NCBI RefSeq assembly: GCF_014836675.1
Contig: NZ_JACSQK010000009.1
Coordinates: 62,001-126,000, forward strand
Direction of reading: 5' to 3'
From: Comamonas avium
Lineage (GTDB): Bacteria > Pseudomonadota > Gammaproteobacteria > Burkholderiales > Burkholderiaceae_C
DNA: 64,000 nt
Part shown: in pieces, positions 29,107-36,814 of the stretch
Layout of the letters: every line of letters starts with the position of its first letter
Numbering within the stretch: position 1 is the stretch's first letter
Program-made: the position numbers and the translations under genes
The notes under the pieces: model-generated
The model's database searches: none
What the model was told of the DNA's origin: nothing
The model's input: only the letters and a program-made list of their open reading frames with translations

Positions 29107-29817
29107 ATGACCGACTCGATCAATGTGGATCCAGCAGAGCTGGAAAAATTCTCTAATCTTGCTCACCATTGGTGGGATATGGACAGTGAGTTCAAGCCAC
29201 TGCATATGATCAACCCTCTTCGTTTGGGTTGGATTGATGAGCATGTAGGGATTGAAGGAAAAACCGTACTGGATGTAGGTTGCGGCGGCGGTATTTTGGC
29301 CGATGCAATGGCTCGCAAGGGGGCCACAGTCATGGGTATTGATCTGGCTACCAAGTCTTTACGGGTGGCGCAGTTGCATGCTTTAGAAGCTGGGACACCC
29401 AACATTCAATACCGTGAAGTTCCTGTGGAAGTGCTGGCGGCAGAACGACCGGCAAGCTTTGATGTTGTGACTTGCATGGAGATGCTCGAGCACGTGCCGG
29501 ACCCCGCATCCATTGTGCGTGCATGCGGAGAACTGGTAAAACCGGGTGGATGGGTGTTTTTCTCCACAATCAACCGCAACATAAAAGCCTATGGCTTAGC
29601 GATTGTGGCGGCAGAATATGTGCTCAATATGCTGCCCAAAGGGACGCATGAATTTGAGAAATTTCTGAAGCCCAGCGAAATTGCACTCTTTTGCCGCCAG
29701 GCAGGGCTTGCTGTAACGGATGCCAAAGGTTTGCAGCACAATCCATTGACAGGCCGTTACTGGCTCAATGAAGACTGCAGCGTGAACTATATGCTGGCAG
29801 CAAAGCGCCCTTTGTGA
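29107..29817 (+). CDS. ubiG: ubiquinone biosynthesis O-methyltransferase
   Basis: The ATG at 29107 gives a 236-residue protein with the UbiG N-terminal pattern (FSNLAHHWWDMDSEFKPLHM, then INPLRLGWI), a class I SAM-binding motif VLDVGCGGGILADAMA, and motif II EMLEHVPDP. It performs both O-methylations in ubiquinone synthesis. The longer frame from 29041 would start inside the ompA terminator and is rejected. Its stop codon overlaps the gph start, so the two genes are coupled. Confidence 0.96.
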   Translation: MTDSINVDPAELEKFSNLAHHWWDMDSEFKPLHMINPLRLGWIDEHVGIEGKTVLDVGCGGGILADAMARKGATVMGIDLATKSLRVAQLHALEAGTPNIQYREVPVEVLAAERPASFDVVTCMEMLEHVPDPASIVRACGELVKPGGWVFFSTINRNIKAYGLAIVAAEYVLNMLPKGTHEFEKFLKPSEIALFCRQAGLAVTDAKGLQHNPLTGRYWLNEDCSVNYMLAAKRPL

Positions 29818-30491
29818 TGAGTCTGAGTAGAAAAAACATAGATGCCGTCCTTTTTGATTTGGATGGAACATTGCTCGACAGCGCTCCGGACCTTGCTTTT
29901 GCAGCCAATGAGTTGCGCCTTGTTCGGGGTCTGGCGCCTTTGCCGTTAAGCCATTACCGACCATTTGTTGGCACCGGTGCGAGAGGTATGCTTCGAATTG
30001 CGCTGGAAGTGACCCAGGAATCTTTGGCTTTTGAAGCTCTGAGGGAAGAGTTCTTTGCAGCTTATGCGCGCTGCATGGGCCAGCATTCTCAATTGTTTGA
30101 GGGCGTGGCTAGGTTGCTGCAGCAGCTTCAACACAACGGCTTGCGCTGGGGGATTGTGACCAATAAGGCGGAGCGTTTTGCCCTGCCGATTGCGCGCACT
30201 ATTGATGAGTTTTCTACTGCGGGCGCTGTTATTTGTGGTGACACAACGGAGCACTCCAAACCCCATCCTTTGCCTTTGCTGCACGCAGCTAAACAGATGA
30301 ATGTCGAGCCCGGGCGCTGTATTTATGTCGGCGATGATGAGCGAGACATGCAGGCAGCTCATGCTGCCGGGATGCAGTCCGTAGCTGCTGCGTATGGATA
30401 TTTGGGTGGAACTGAGTCGGTTGAGGAGTGGAAGCCCGGTGCCGTGATCAAATCTCCAATAGATCTCACGCACTTACTCAGATTGGATTAG
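29817..30491 (+). CDS. gph: phosphoglycolate phosphatase (HAD family)
   Basis: A 224-residue HAD hydrolase with all four motifs: nucleophile DLDGTLLDS, Ser/Thr motif VTNKA (merged with the lysine region), and VGDDERDMQAAHAAGM for the acidic motif IV. The helical cap between residues ~17 and 85 fits the Gph subclass. It removes phosphate from 2-phosphoglycolate. The ubiG-gph pair is widespread; here gph is followed by ssrA after only 12 bp. Confidence 0.93.
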   Translation: MSLSRKNIDAVLFDLDGTLLDSAPDLAFAANELRLVRGLAPLPLSHYRPFVGTGARGMLRIALEVTQESLAFEALREEFFAAYARCMGQHSQLFEGVARLLQQLQHNGLRWGIVTNKAERFALPIARTIDEFSTAGAVICGDTTEHSKPHPLPLLHAAKQMNVEPGRCIYVGDDERDMQAAHAAGMQSVAAAYGYLGGTESVEEWKPGAVIKSPIDLTHLLRLD

Positions 30492-30503
30492 AATTACGTG
30501 TAT

Positions 30504-30882
30504 GGGGCTGTCCTGGTTTCGACGTGGGTTCGGGATCAGCGTGGTGCATGTCGAGCTTGAGTTACGCTCGTAAATCTCGATTCAAAAAAACTAACTGCAA
30601 ACGACGAACGTTTCGCACTCGCCGCTTAAATCCGGTGAGCCTTGCAACAGCACGCTGATGGGCTGGGCAAGGGGGTAGTAATACCTCCAGGCTGCAAGGG
30701 AATTTTCATCAGCTGGCTTTGTACCGTGCACCTTGGTATGAAGCAAGATCATAGGGTGCTGGCCTTATCTGCAGCGTGTGCCTGCGCGGTTGATGAGGTG
30801 AGATTTAAATCAGAGCACTAAACATGTAGATCTGCCTGACGAAGGCTTGCGGACGCGGGTTCAATTCCCGCCAGCTCCACCA
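30504..30882 (+). ncRNA. ssrA: transfer-messenger RNA (tmRNA)
   Basis: The 5' end GGGGCTG pairs with the 3' end CCAGCTCCACCA to form the alanine-accepting tRNA-like domain; the T-arm reads GCGGGTTCAATTCCCGC (30855-30871). The reading frame at 30597-30629 encodes the tag ANDERFALAA followed by TAA, the usual betaproteobacterial tag. About 379 nt is a normal length. It rescues stalled ribosomes with SmpB. The prophage begins immediately after its 3' end, so this end is the phage attachment site. Confidence 0.97.
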
Positions 30883-30890
30883 TACAAGAC
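30845..30890 (+). other. probable attL within the 3' end of ssrA
   Basis: The 3' tRNA-like part of ssrA directly abuts a phage integrase gene that points towards it, the usual layout of tmRNA-targeting phages. The crossover core should lie in the T-arm/acceptor stem and be duplicated at the far prophage end, which is outside the window. Exact limits cannot be set from one end. Confidence 0.65.
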
Positions 30891-30930
30891 CCCCCTAGAC
30901 CCTGAGAAATCAACGGTTTAGGGGGTTTTT
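30889..30930. terminator. terminator after ssrA
   Basis: CCCCCTAGACC (30891-30901) pairs with GGTTTAGGGGG (30915-30925), followed by TTTTT. It can end both ssrA and, in the other direction, integrase transcripts. Confidence 0.8.
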
Positions 30931-30965
30931 CTTTTTCCGAGTGGGTCTGAAAAGGTCTTGATTTC

Positions 30966-31009
30966 AGCACCGAAATAGCACCGATTTAGCACGGGGATAG
31001 CACCGATCA
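30966..31009. repeat. four tandem 11-bp repeats beside the attachment site
   Basis: Four contiguous 11-bp units (AGCACCGAAAT, AGCACCGATTT, AGCACGGGGAT, AGCACCGATCA) lie between ssrA and integrase; the last overlaps the integrase stop codon. The spacing of about one helical turn fits protein-binding sites such as integrase arm sites. Confidence 0.75.
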
Positions 31010-32182
31010 ATTCGCTGTTGCTAGAACGGCCTTGGGCTTTTGATAGTCCTCACGAATGAACTTGCCATAAGTTCTGAAGACCATTTCCACATCTTCGTGA
31101 CCCAACTGCTGGGCGACGTACCAAGGATTGGCACCAGCAGTCAGCAGTGTCGACGCGTAGGTGTGCCGGATTTGGTAAGGATTGCGGTACTCAATACCCG
31201 AGCGCTTCATCAGCGGAAGCCAAGAGTTTTTACGCACTTGGGCATCGGTAGACCATGGCTGCAGCGTTGCATGATTGAGAAAGACTCGCTGGCCACGCAG
31301 GCCGCTCATGGTTTTTTGGGCCTCTAAAGCCTTAATTGCTTCGGGGTTGAGCTCTACAGAGCGGATGCCTGCAGCTGTTTTTGGCGCTTTAACAACACCT
31401 ACGACCTGATTTTGCTCTATGCGTGCTGTGGCATTGTCAAAATTTATGTGCCTCCATTCCAAAGCCTGTAGTTCACCAGGGCGCAGTCCGGTGTTTAACC
31501 AAAACTGATACATGGGCCACTCGTCGGAACGGCAAGCCCTCAATATAAGGTCGCACTCCGCCTGTGTGAAAGGCTGAATCACATAATCACTTGCCTTGCT
31601 GGTTTGTCGAATCAGCTTTGCCAGTGCAATACGGTCAAAAGGGTTGAACTCTATCAAGCCGTCATTTAACGCATCCTCCATCACAGAGCGCAGCGGAATC
31701 AGCATGTTGCGTATGGCTTTGCTGGTGCAATCCATGTCGCCTATCCAGTCACGCAACGCGGAAGGTGTGACGCCACCCAGCTTCCAGCCATGCCAGTGGC
31801 GCATGCGCTCTCCTGTGAGGCTTTTGGCGTAGCCGCGGAAGGTAGCAGGGCTCATCTTTCCATTGGCCACCTGTCTTTCGTACAAGCTAAATTGCTTTTC
31901 TAGGAGTACCTCCATCAACTCCGTATCGCGTTCTGGTTTTTTTGCGCGTGGGCTTTCAGGAAAGTAAGCTGCGTATTCAAATGAGCCATCACTAACCTTG
32001 CGCTTGATTTCGTTGCGCAGGTTGTCTGCATATTGAATGGATGATTTATTAATGGTGCAGGGAGGGAGCAATTCTCTGCACTGTTGACCAGCCCACATGA
32101 ACGATATTTGCAGGCGGTCACCAGTAACCATTTCTCTAATAACTACGCCCGATGGGGTATTGATACTTGTTCGCTTATCCAT
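31007..32182 (-). CDS. int: tyrosine-type phage integrase
   Basis: A 391-residue site-specific recombinase. Residues ~1-75 resemble the DUF3596-type arm-binding domain, ~85-190 the SAM-like core-binding domain, and ~205-385 the catalytic domain. Catalytic residues are visible: Arg in NTGLRPGELQALEW, His-x-x-Arg region as QIRHTYASTLL, LGHED, and the nucleophilic Tyr in VFRTYGKFI. It sits next to ssrA, its likely target, and its start overlaps the excisionase-like gene by 40 bp. Confidence 0.95.
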   Translation of the reverse strand: MDKRTSINTPSGVVIREMVTGDRLQISFMWAGQQCRELLPPCTINKSSIQYADNLRNEIKRKVSDGSFEYAAYFPESPRAKKPERDTELMEVLLEKQFSLYERQVANGKMSPATFRGYAKSLTGERMRHWHGWKLGGVTPSALRDWIGDMDCTSKAIRNMLIPLRSVMEDALNDGLIEFNPFDRIALAKLIRQTSKASDYVIQPFTQAECDLILRACRSDEWPMYQFWLNTGLRPGELQALEWRHINFDNATARIEQNQVVGVVKAPKTAAGIRSVELNPEAIKALEAQKTMSGLRGQRVFLNHATLQPWSTDAQVRKNSWLPLMKRSGIEYRNPYQIRHTYASTLLTAGANPWYVAQQLGHEDVEMVFRTYGKFIREDYQKPKAVLATAN

Positions 32183-32394
32183 TTGTCTGCAGCTTTAATG
32201 TTGACGTAAATTCGACGTAGAACAACTTTTGTGTGCTTGCCATCCAGCCAAACCCCACGCTTTCTACGCATGCGGATGGCTTCGCAAGTGACACCGGTAA
32301 GTTCTTCGTACTTCTCAGCCAAGACCCATTCAGGACTGAGTGCTGCTTGCACGGTAGTTAGTGCTTTAAGCTGGCTTGTATCTATTTGTGTCAT
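32143..32394 (-). CDS. xis: excisionase-like protein (DUF1233 type)
   Basis: About 83 residues from the ATG at 32394. The pattern WVLAEKYEELTGVTCEAIRM then RRKRGVWLDGKHTK matches the putative phage excisionase family (DUF1233), a small winged helix that bends the attachment site during excision. It overlaps the integrase start. A three-codon longer start at 32403 is possible. Function is inferred from family and position. Confidence 0.8.
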   Translation of the reverse strand: MTQIDTSQLKALTTVQAALSPEWVLAEKYEELTGVTCEAIRMRRKRGVWLDGKHTKVVLRRIYVNIKAADKWISEQVSIPHRA

Positions 32395-32404
32395 GACTTG
32401 CACC

Positions 32405-32431
32405 TAAAAAAGCCCCGACTTAGCGGGGCTG
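32405..32431 (-). terminator. intrinsic terminator before xis
   Basis: AGCCCCGACTTAGCGGGGCT; on the minus strand the stem is followed by TTTTTT. It lies just upstream of the xis start, so leftward transcription must read through it to reach xis and int. Confidence 0.8.
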
Positions 32432-32497
32432 GGTTTCATCAAATTCAAGGATGGGAGCGCGGCGGTCGCGCTGGGTGCGTTTGCGTCTACTGGCCAT
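32420..32497 (-). CDS. possible 25-residue basic peptide
   Basis: A short frame reads M-ASRRKRTQRDRRAPILEF-DETQPR. Its start overlaps the stop of the preceding gene, and its end runs into the terminator stem. The strongly basic composition could be meaningful, but a frame this short can arise by chance. Confidence 0.3.
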   Translation of the reverse strand: MASRRKRTQRDRRAPILEFDETQPR

Positions 32498-32756
32498 TTG
32501 GCGCTCCCTGCTTGGCTGCTCGCGCAGCTAACTGCTCTGCAGCTTTTTTGAGCTTGGAGTTGAACCATCGGCGCACCACATAAGAGCGCGCTACGCTGAT
32601 GCCTGTATAGATCAGCCCAAGGGTTAAGTTCTGGCCAGCACTGATGCTCCAGCCAAAGACTGGAAATATCAGCATGTTTGCAGAGAAGTTGATGCCGAAT
32701 CCAATCAGTACATTGATGACGGCTTCAATCAGGCTGCCGAGTTTTGTCTGTGTCAT
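32487..32756 (-). CDS. small phage membrane protein (DUF7220-like)
   Basis: An 89-residue protein with two membrane helices (NVLIGFGINFSANMLIFPVF and QNLTLGLIYTGISVARSYV) and a basic, Ala-rich tail. Similar short double-helix proteins are common in Burkholderiales prophages and have been grouped as a domain of unknown function. Its start overlaps the end of the upstream small zinc-motif gene. No function can be assigned. Confidence 0.65.
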   Translation of the reverse strand: MTQTKLGSLIEAVINVLIGFGINFSANMLIFPVFGWSISAGQNLTLGLIYTGISVARSYVVRRWFNSKLKKAAEQLAARAAKQGAPNGQ

Positions 32757-32926
32757 TGCTTCTCTCCCTGCTTGGCTGCTTGGGCAGCGCGCTCGATCAC
32801 AAAGACCCAGCCGTCACCGGCACATGTTTCGCAGTCAAAGCCATGCTCTTTGCTTGATCCGCTTCCGCCACACGCATCGCATACAGCCGTTGGCGTGTCT
32901 TCAATGTCATTGGGCATATCAACCAT
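32753..32926 (-). CDS. small DnaJ-type zinc-motif protein
   Basis: A 57-residue acidic protein with CDACGGSG and CETCAGDG, the two halves of a DnaJ-like CxxCxGxG zinc finger. It overlaps its neighbours on both sides by a few bases, as in a tightly packed phage operon. It could bind zinc and a protein partner; nothing more can be said. Confidence 0.65.
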   Translation of the reverse strand: MVDMPNDIEDTPTAVCDACGGSGSSKEHGFDCETCAGDGWVFVIERAAQAAKQGEKQ

Positions 32927-33779
32927 TTGCTTGCTCCCCTTGCTTGGCTTGGGCTGCAAGGGCTGTAACCAGAGCATTGTGTGCCGCTTGAAGCTCTGGC
33001 AGCGTCTGGAACTTTGCGACCAGCTTGTAGCTGCCTGCCGCGCCATCAGACTCGCTGGTGATGAATGCATTCGTCATCGCATCCAGCATCCCCTGCGCTG
33101 CTGGCTGGGTGGCGGCGCGCTCTTTGCGAAGATCTGCTGCGAAGGCCGCAGAGCGATCAATGGCGGGAAGCCCCACGGCGTGCCGCTGCCCGTCGATGTG
33201 AGCGGTGCGGATGGCTTCAACAACCCAGTTATGAGCTACAAAGTCAGCTCCTTTGAAGTAGCTTGGCCGGAAAGCAGCTGCTGCTTGGAATGCGATCTTG
33301 TGTGCCGAATCCCAATCGATCAGTTCGTGCGCTGGCACTCCCTCTGCGGGGTGCGCATACAAGGGCATGGTGAATTTGCCTACATCTGTTTTGCGTGCTG
33401 GCAGATATCGACCTGCTTCTGATTCCAAGTGGTCGGTGTGGCTTTCAAGCTGCTCACGGCTTACGAAAAGCACTGGTACGGGGGGCTGCACTGCCTGCGG
33501 TGCTGCTGCACGTTGCCATGCATAGGCGAAGGCCCCACCGACGTCTGCCACGATTTGGTTCTCTTCGCATTCCTTGAGATATTGCTCCAGTGCAGCTAGG
33601 CCAAGGTCACGTGCAGCATGAGGTGCTGCAGGCTCTGCAATCTGGTGCAGGCACTTGCCTTGCTCCAGCTCCAGGATGCGGGCGTGCATGCGGTTCAGTT
33701 CATCCGCGACAGGAAACATGCCTTTGGTTTCGCAAATGGCAGCAAGGCGCTGAGCTTCTGATTGTTGTGCTTGTGTCAT
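32919..33779 (-). CDS. hypothetical phage protein
   Basis: The ATG at 33779 with a GGAGA ribosome site gives 286 residues; a longer frame to 33953 would overlap the upstream small gene in another frame. The protein is hydrophilic and Ala-rich, with a coiled-coil-like N terminus (EAQRLAAICETKGMFPVADE, then LNRMHARILELEQG). No signal, membrane helix or catalytic motif is apparent. Its middle part (ECEENQIVADVGGAFAYAW) recalls modular early phage proteins of unknown role. Confidence 0.7.
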   Translation of the reverse strand: MTQAQQSEAQRLAAICETKGMFPVADELNRMHARILELEQGKCLHQIAEPAAPHAARDLGLAALEQYLKECEENQIVADVGGAFAYAWQRAAAPQAVQPPVPVLFVSREQLESHTDHLESEAGRYLPARKTDVGKFTMPLYAHPAEGVPAHELIDWDSAHKIAFQAAAAFRPSYFKGADFVAHNWVVEAIRTAHIDGQRHAVGLPAIDRSAAFAADLRKERAATQPAAQGMLDAMTNAFITSESDGAAGSYKLVAKFQTLPELQAAHNALVTALAAQAKQGEQANG

Positions 33780-33796
33780 GGTGGTGTTCTCCTTGA

Positions 33797-33919
33797 TCAA
33801 TGCCCGCAGGGCAGGCCTTCGCCCTCGGCGGGCTGGTGGTGGATTGGCGCGCCGCAGCTTGCGCAGCGTTTGTAGGGTTCGGGCTGCTGCGCCGGTACCG
33901 GCGGTGTGGTGGTGCTCAT
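33797..33919 (-). CDS. 40-residue zinc-ribbon-like phage protein
   Basis: A short frame with a Pro/Thr N terminus and the motif CASCGAPIHH followed by CGH, a possible zinc-binding C-x2-C...C-x-H set. It ends 17 bp before the start of the next leftward gene. The composition and motif make it a plausible small gene despite its length. Confidence 0.5.
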   Translation of the reverse strand: MSTTTPPVPAQQPEPYKRCASCGAPIHHQPAEGEGLPCGH

Positions 33920-33939
33920 TGGGTTGGCTCCAAAAACAA

Positions 33940-33962
33940 AAAAACCTGCTCAAGGCAGGCTG
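33940..33962 (-). terminator. terminator-like hairpin
   Basis: CCTGCTCAAGGCAGG with an A-rich 5' flank, giving a T run on the minus strand. It is one of the series that punctuates the leftward operon. Confidence 0.6.
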
Positions 33963-34037
33963 GATAGAGACAAACGGATACGACTAGCGGCAATTTGTCT
34001 TACGTGAAAGGAAAAGTCTCAGGCGTAAGCTCCTGTT

Positions 34038-34175
34038 ATGACTAAAGCACTCCCCAACTTCAAAAGTCGAGTGACAGCCTTCGAGTACGTAGGCACACAA
34101 ACCATTCGTCGCGCTTTGCAGCTTGCTTTTGCTTTTGTCGCGGTCATTCTGGTTACGGCTTTCGCACCCATTTAA
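34038..34175 (+). CDS. possible 45-residue membrane peptide
   Basis: The frame reads MTKALPNFKSRVTAFEYVG and ends in one hydrophobic helix (LQLAFAFVAVILVTAFAPI). No well-placed ribosome site precedes it (AGGAAA is ~18 bp away). It is on the plus strand, opposite to the operon around it. It may be real or fortuitous. Confidence 0.3.
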   Translation: MTKALPNFKSRVTAFEYVGTQTIRRALQLAFAFVAVILVTAFAPI

Positions 34176-34410
34176 TCAGGCAAAAACTTCGTATTTGGGC
34201 TCTGTGCGGACAAGCACGGGGACGTGGATGCAGCGCTTAGCGAGTTCGGCCTTTTGCTCTGACACGGGTGGTGTGATGGTGTTTATGGGTTTGGCGCCAT
34301 AAAAAGCCGGTGCGGTGTGGGCTGAGTGAGTGGGTGATAAACAAAAGCAGACAATTCACCTAGAGAACATTGTCTAAACTGCATTTATTCGAACTTTTTT
34401 AGTGAAAAAA
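34176..34410. other. non-coding gap
   Basis: No convincing gene on either strand. It probably contains the promoter of the small lipoprotein gene that follows; AT-rich sequence at 34,330-34,400 fits this. Confidence 0.35.
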
Positions 34411-34569
34411 ATGAAGCAACTCTTTGGTTTAATCTTGGTGGCCACTTTCTTAACAGGCTGTGCGGTGTATACACCGAGCGGCTCAGTGGTCGTGGACCCT
34501 GGACATAGTGGTGGGCACGGCCATGGAGGCTTTTGCCCCCCCGGCCAAGCCAAGAAAGGCAACTGCTAA
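34411..34569 (+). CDS. small prophage lipoprotein
   Basis: A 52-residue protein with a lipoprotein signal (LVATFLTGC, Cys16) and a mature part rich in Gly and His (GHSGGHGHGGF), ending in a cysteine. It is on the plus strand against the leftward operon and has its own terminator, as do lysogenic-conversion genes such as lambda bor. The His/Gly-rich part could bind metal, which is speculative. Confidence 0.6.
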   Translation: MKQLFGLILVATFLTGCAVYTPSGSVVVDPGHSGGHGHGGFCPPGQAKKGNC

Positions 34570-34584
34570 TACCAAGTGCTCATA

Positions 34585-34622
34585 AAAAAAGCCCGCTCGA
34601 TGCATCATCAGCGGGCTTTGTT
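34585..34622. terminator. bidirectional terminator
   Basis: AAAGCCCGCT pairs with AGCGGGCTTT across a 12-base loop, with A and T runs on the two sides. It ends the small lipoprotein transcript and can act leftward too. Confidence 0.8.
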
Positions 34623-34673
34623 TGTATAAAAAGTGGCACTAATTCTTATCTAGTAAGCGGCATTTGCTATGTT

Positions 34674-35009
34674 TTATTTTAGGAAGAGAATTTCTTTCTC
34701 CTCTCCATCATTGATACGTTGCATCACGATCAGACCATCGTCATGCAGATAAATACGCACCCCAGGTGACGTGTTGGAATCCCAGTGGCAGGGGTTCTGG
34801 TCAAGGTTGTGCCACCCATGCGCAGTACTCAAGTTGTGCGACTTCATGCGCTCGACCTGTGTTTTGGGCAGCCCGTTCTTTTCGCAAATCAGAACCCAAT
34901 GTTTCAAGAGCAGATCATGTGCTTCTTGGCGGCTTGTACAACGAGGCTGTGGGTCAACAGCTTTTAAAAGCGCGTGAAAACGGCGCTCGAAAGTCGCTTG
35001 GTAATTCAT
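34674..35009 (-). CDS. hypothetical phage protein
   Basis: A 111-residue mixed alpha/beta protein (MNYQATFERRFHALLKAVD, then VRIYLHDDGLIVMQRINDGE near the end). No motif that I recognise. It may start at a TTG two codons upstream. It is followed leftwards by the bidirectional terminator. Confidence 0.6.
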   Translation of the reverse strand: MNYQATFERRFHALLKAVDPQPRCTSRQEAHDLLLKHWVLICEKNGLPKTQVERMKSHNLSTAHGWHNLDQNPCHWDSNTSPGVRIYLHDDGLIVMQRINDGEEKEILFLK

Positions 35010-35162
35010 GGTCAATGTGTAACCGAGAGAGTTAACAATTGCAAATGACCATTTTTTGATTGCCGATAACAGGTTGCACTAAACAGCTGTTTGATGCATG
35101 TCATATGAAAGCCCACGCTAGGTGGGCGTGGTGTTGTCAGACTGTGGTGGCTTGCGGCCGCA

Positions 35163-35444
35163 CTATCCATTCAGGCGATGAGTGACTGAAACCGGAAATG
35201 GGTTAGCTGCCGTTGGCGTATTGCTAATAACAGGCAATGTTGTTGCTGGCTCCAAGAAATCACTGCGGTCTGCTCCAGTGGCCTTGATGTAATCGATCTC
35301 TACCTTGGCGGTCTCAACCAGGACAGTGGCTACTTGGGCAACAGCCCGAGCACGATCGACTTCCATGGGGTTGTCTCGGTTACGCAGGTCTGCCAGCGTA
35401 TCCAGAAGGCTTTGGCGAACTTGGGTGATATGGGGGCTAGACAT
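35163..35444 (-). CDS. hypothetical phage protein
   Basis: The ATG at 35444 gives 93 residues, helical in the first two thirds (ITQVRQSLLDTLADLRNRDN, then VATVLVETAKVEIDYIKATG) with a Pro/Thr-rich tail. Similar short helical proteins recur beside HNH genes in Burkholderiales prophages. Its start overlaps the end of the upstream HNH gene, so the two are co-translated. Confidence 0.65.
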   Translation of the reverse strand: MSSPHITQVRQSLLDTLADLRNRDNPMEVDRARAVAQVATVLVETAKVEIDYIKATGADRSDFLEPATTLPVISNTPTAANPFPVSVTHRLNG

Positions 35445-36120
35445 TCTGTTTGGCCTCTTTGGTGATGCGGTTGAGTTGACGGGTGATCGCGCCTTTGAGC
35501 TGGATGAGCTTGAGCAGCTCAGGATCTCGGGCGCGGTTGCGGCGAAGGTTTTCCGCTTTCGTGATGCATTCCAAGCGGTCAACGGTTATTTCTTCTGGAA
35601 CTGCGGTGCGGCGCTTGTCTTTGAATATGACGATGTGGCCATCTGGGATGGGCCCGTGCTCACGCTCCCACACCAGGCGGTGCTCTGCCACCCAGCGACG
35701 GGCTGGCACAGGGTGGTCATCCGTTACCTTGCGCTCGAGCCAGCCATCCTTGGATAGACGCAGGCTGCCGATGGGCAGGTAGTTGCGGCTTTCTTGAGGT
35801 GCGCGGCCCTTCTTGAACTGTGTGGCCCGACTGCTGGGGTGCAGACCTGTAATGCCCTTGGTGCCTTTGTTCCATGACGTGTGCCCTTTTTTGAACTGAG
35901 TGGCCTGCATGCGCGGATCTTGTTGACCGCGCTGCACCTGTCCTGATTGATCGCTTTTCCAGAATTCGTCGGACTTCTCAACCCCCAGCTCAAAAGCCTT
36001 GCGATAGATGCTGCCGACTTCGCGCCCAAGCACATTGGCTACAAATTTGGCTGTGTGATTGGGGTACAGATCTTTAAGCGTCTCCAGCTCTACAGGAAGC
36101 CACTGCTGTTTTGAGTTCAC
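35437..36120 (-). CDS. HNH endonuclease
   Basis: A 227-residue protein. Residues ~5-50 form a SANT/Myb-like DNA-binding segment (WLPVELETLKDLYPNHTAKF). The C-terminal part carries the HNH_3 pattern: HRLVWEREHGPIPDGHIVIF followed by FKDKRRT and LECITKAENLRRN. It starts at a GTG with a weak ribosome site. It may be a homing-type nuclease or serve phage DNA metabolism. It is well placed in the leftward operon, just after a terminator-like hairpin. Confidence 0.82.
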   Translation of the reverse strand: MNSKQQWLPVELETLKDLYPNHTAKFVANVLGREVGSIYRKAFELGVEKSDEFWKSDQSGQVQRGQQDPRMQATQFKKGHTSWNKGTKGITGLHPSSRATQFKKGRAPQESRNYLPIGSLRLSKDGWLERKVTDDHPVPARRWVAEHRLVWEREHGPIPDGHIVIFKDKRRTAVPEEITVDRLECITKAENLRRNRARDPELLKLIQLKGAITRQLNRITKEAKQNV

Positions 36121-36135
36121 GAGAAGTCCAGACGT

Positions 36136-36161
36136 AAAAAAGCCCGCTCAGTGGCGGGCTG
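36136..36161 (-). terminator. intrinsic terminator
   Basis: AGCCCGCTCAGTGGCGGGCT, followed on the minus strand by TTTTT; it stands 16 bp before the HNH gene start. Confidence 0.75.
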
Positions 36162-36446
36162 TGGAATCTATTAAGGTAGGTTTTCAGGGTAAATCACCAG
36201 AAGAAAGAGGCTGATCTGTATAGAAAACTGTGCAATTCCTGGAGATGTTTAGATCAGGTACGAAAGCATAAAGGTGCTGAGAAATGCAGCCAAGTTGCTA
36301 AGTTCAGCTAAGTGAATGGTGGACACATTCGACCATTTTCAATCATTCAACTTGTCTTAGCACGGGCAGCAAAATGCCTGAAAAGTCATGGCATGGAACT
36401 TCATTTGCGGCACTTGGTGACGATAGAAAAGTGGCTATGGTATGAA
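36162..36446. other. non-coding gap
   Basis: About 285 bp with no convincing gene. It is AT-rich relative to its surroundings and may hold a promoter for the genes to its left. Confidence 0.35.
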
Positions 36447-36656
36447 TCAATAAACCGAATAATCTGTTATGTCTCTAGACGCGTCATTTATGGACAATTT
36501 TTTGTCTTTGAGCGTTGCTTCATACATCTCAATTTTTTCCAAAATCGCAGCGAAATGCAGTGATTCGGAGCTTCCAGGAGGCGGAGGAAATGGAGCTGAC
36601 AAGAATGGTTGAAATTCTGCCAAAGCAATTTCATATTCTTGCTGAGTGACTTGCAT
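36447..36656 (-). CDS. small protein resembling the N terminus of HigA-type antitoxins
   Basis: A 69-residue acidic protein. Residues 6-45 (EYEIALAEFQPFL...PPGSSESLHFAAILEKIEMYE) resemble the start of the HigA/COG5499 antitoxin family, which normally continues into a helix-turn-helix. Here the frame stops after ~20 more residues, before any DNA-binding motif. It could be a remnant or a stand-alone protein. No clear toxin gene is adjacent and the ribosome site is poor. Confidence 0.45.
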   Translation of the reverse strand: MQVTQQEYEIALAEFQPFLSAPFPPPPGSSESLHFAAILEKIEMYEATLKDKKLSINDASRDITDYSVY

Positions 36657-36814
36657 CGGCGTATGTTATTTAATGTTTCTTTGTTGGCAAGCCATCGTTA
36701 GCTATCGATAGTGTCTGACTTATTCAGTGACAGCTATTGGCTGCCGATTGCAAATCTAGCATCCAGAGAAATCAGGACAGCACCCAAAGGGCGCTGTGCG
36801 CATACCTCTGGGGC

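Noticed and set aside
30840-30882. Separate tRNA gene
   Set aside because: It is the tRNA-like 3' end of tmRNA, with matching 5' partner at 30,504.
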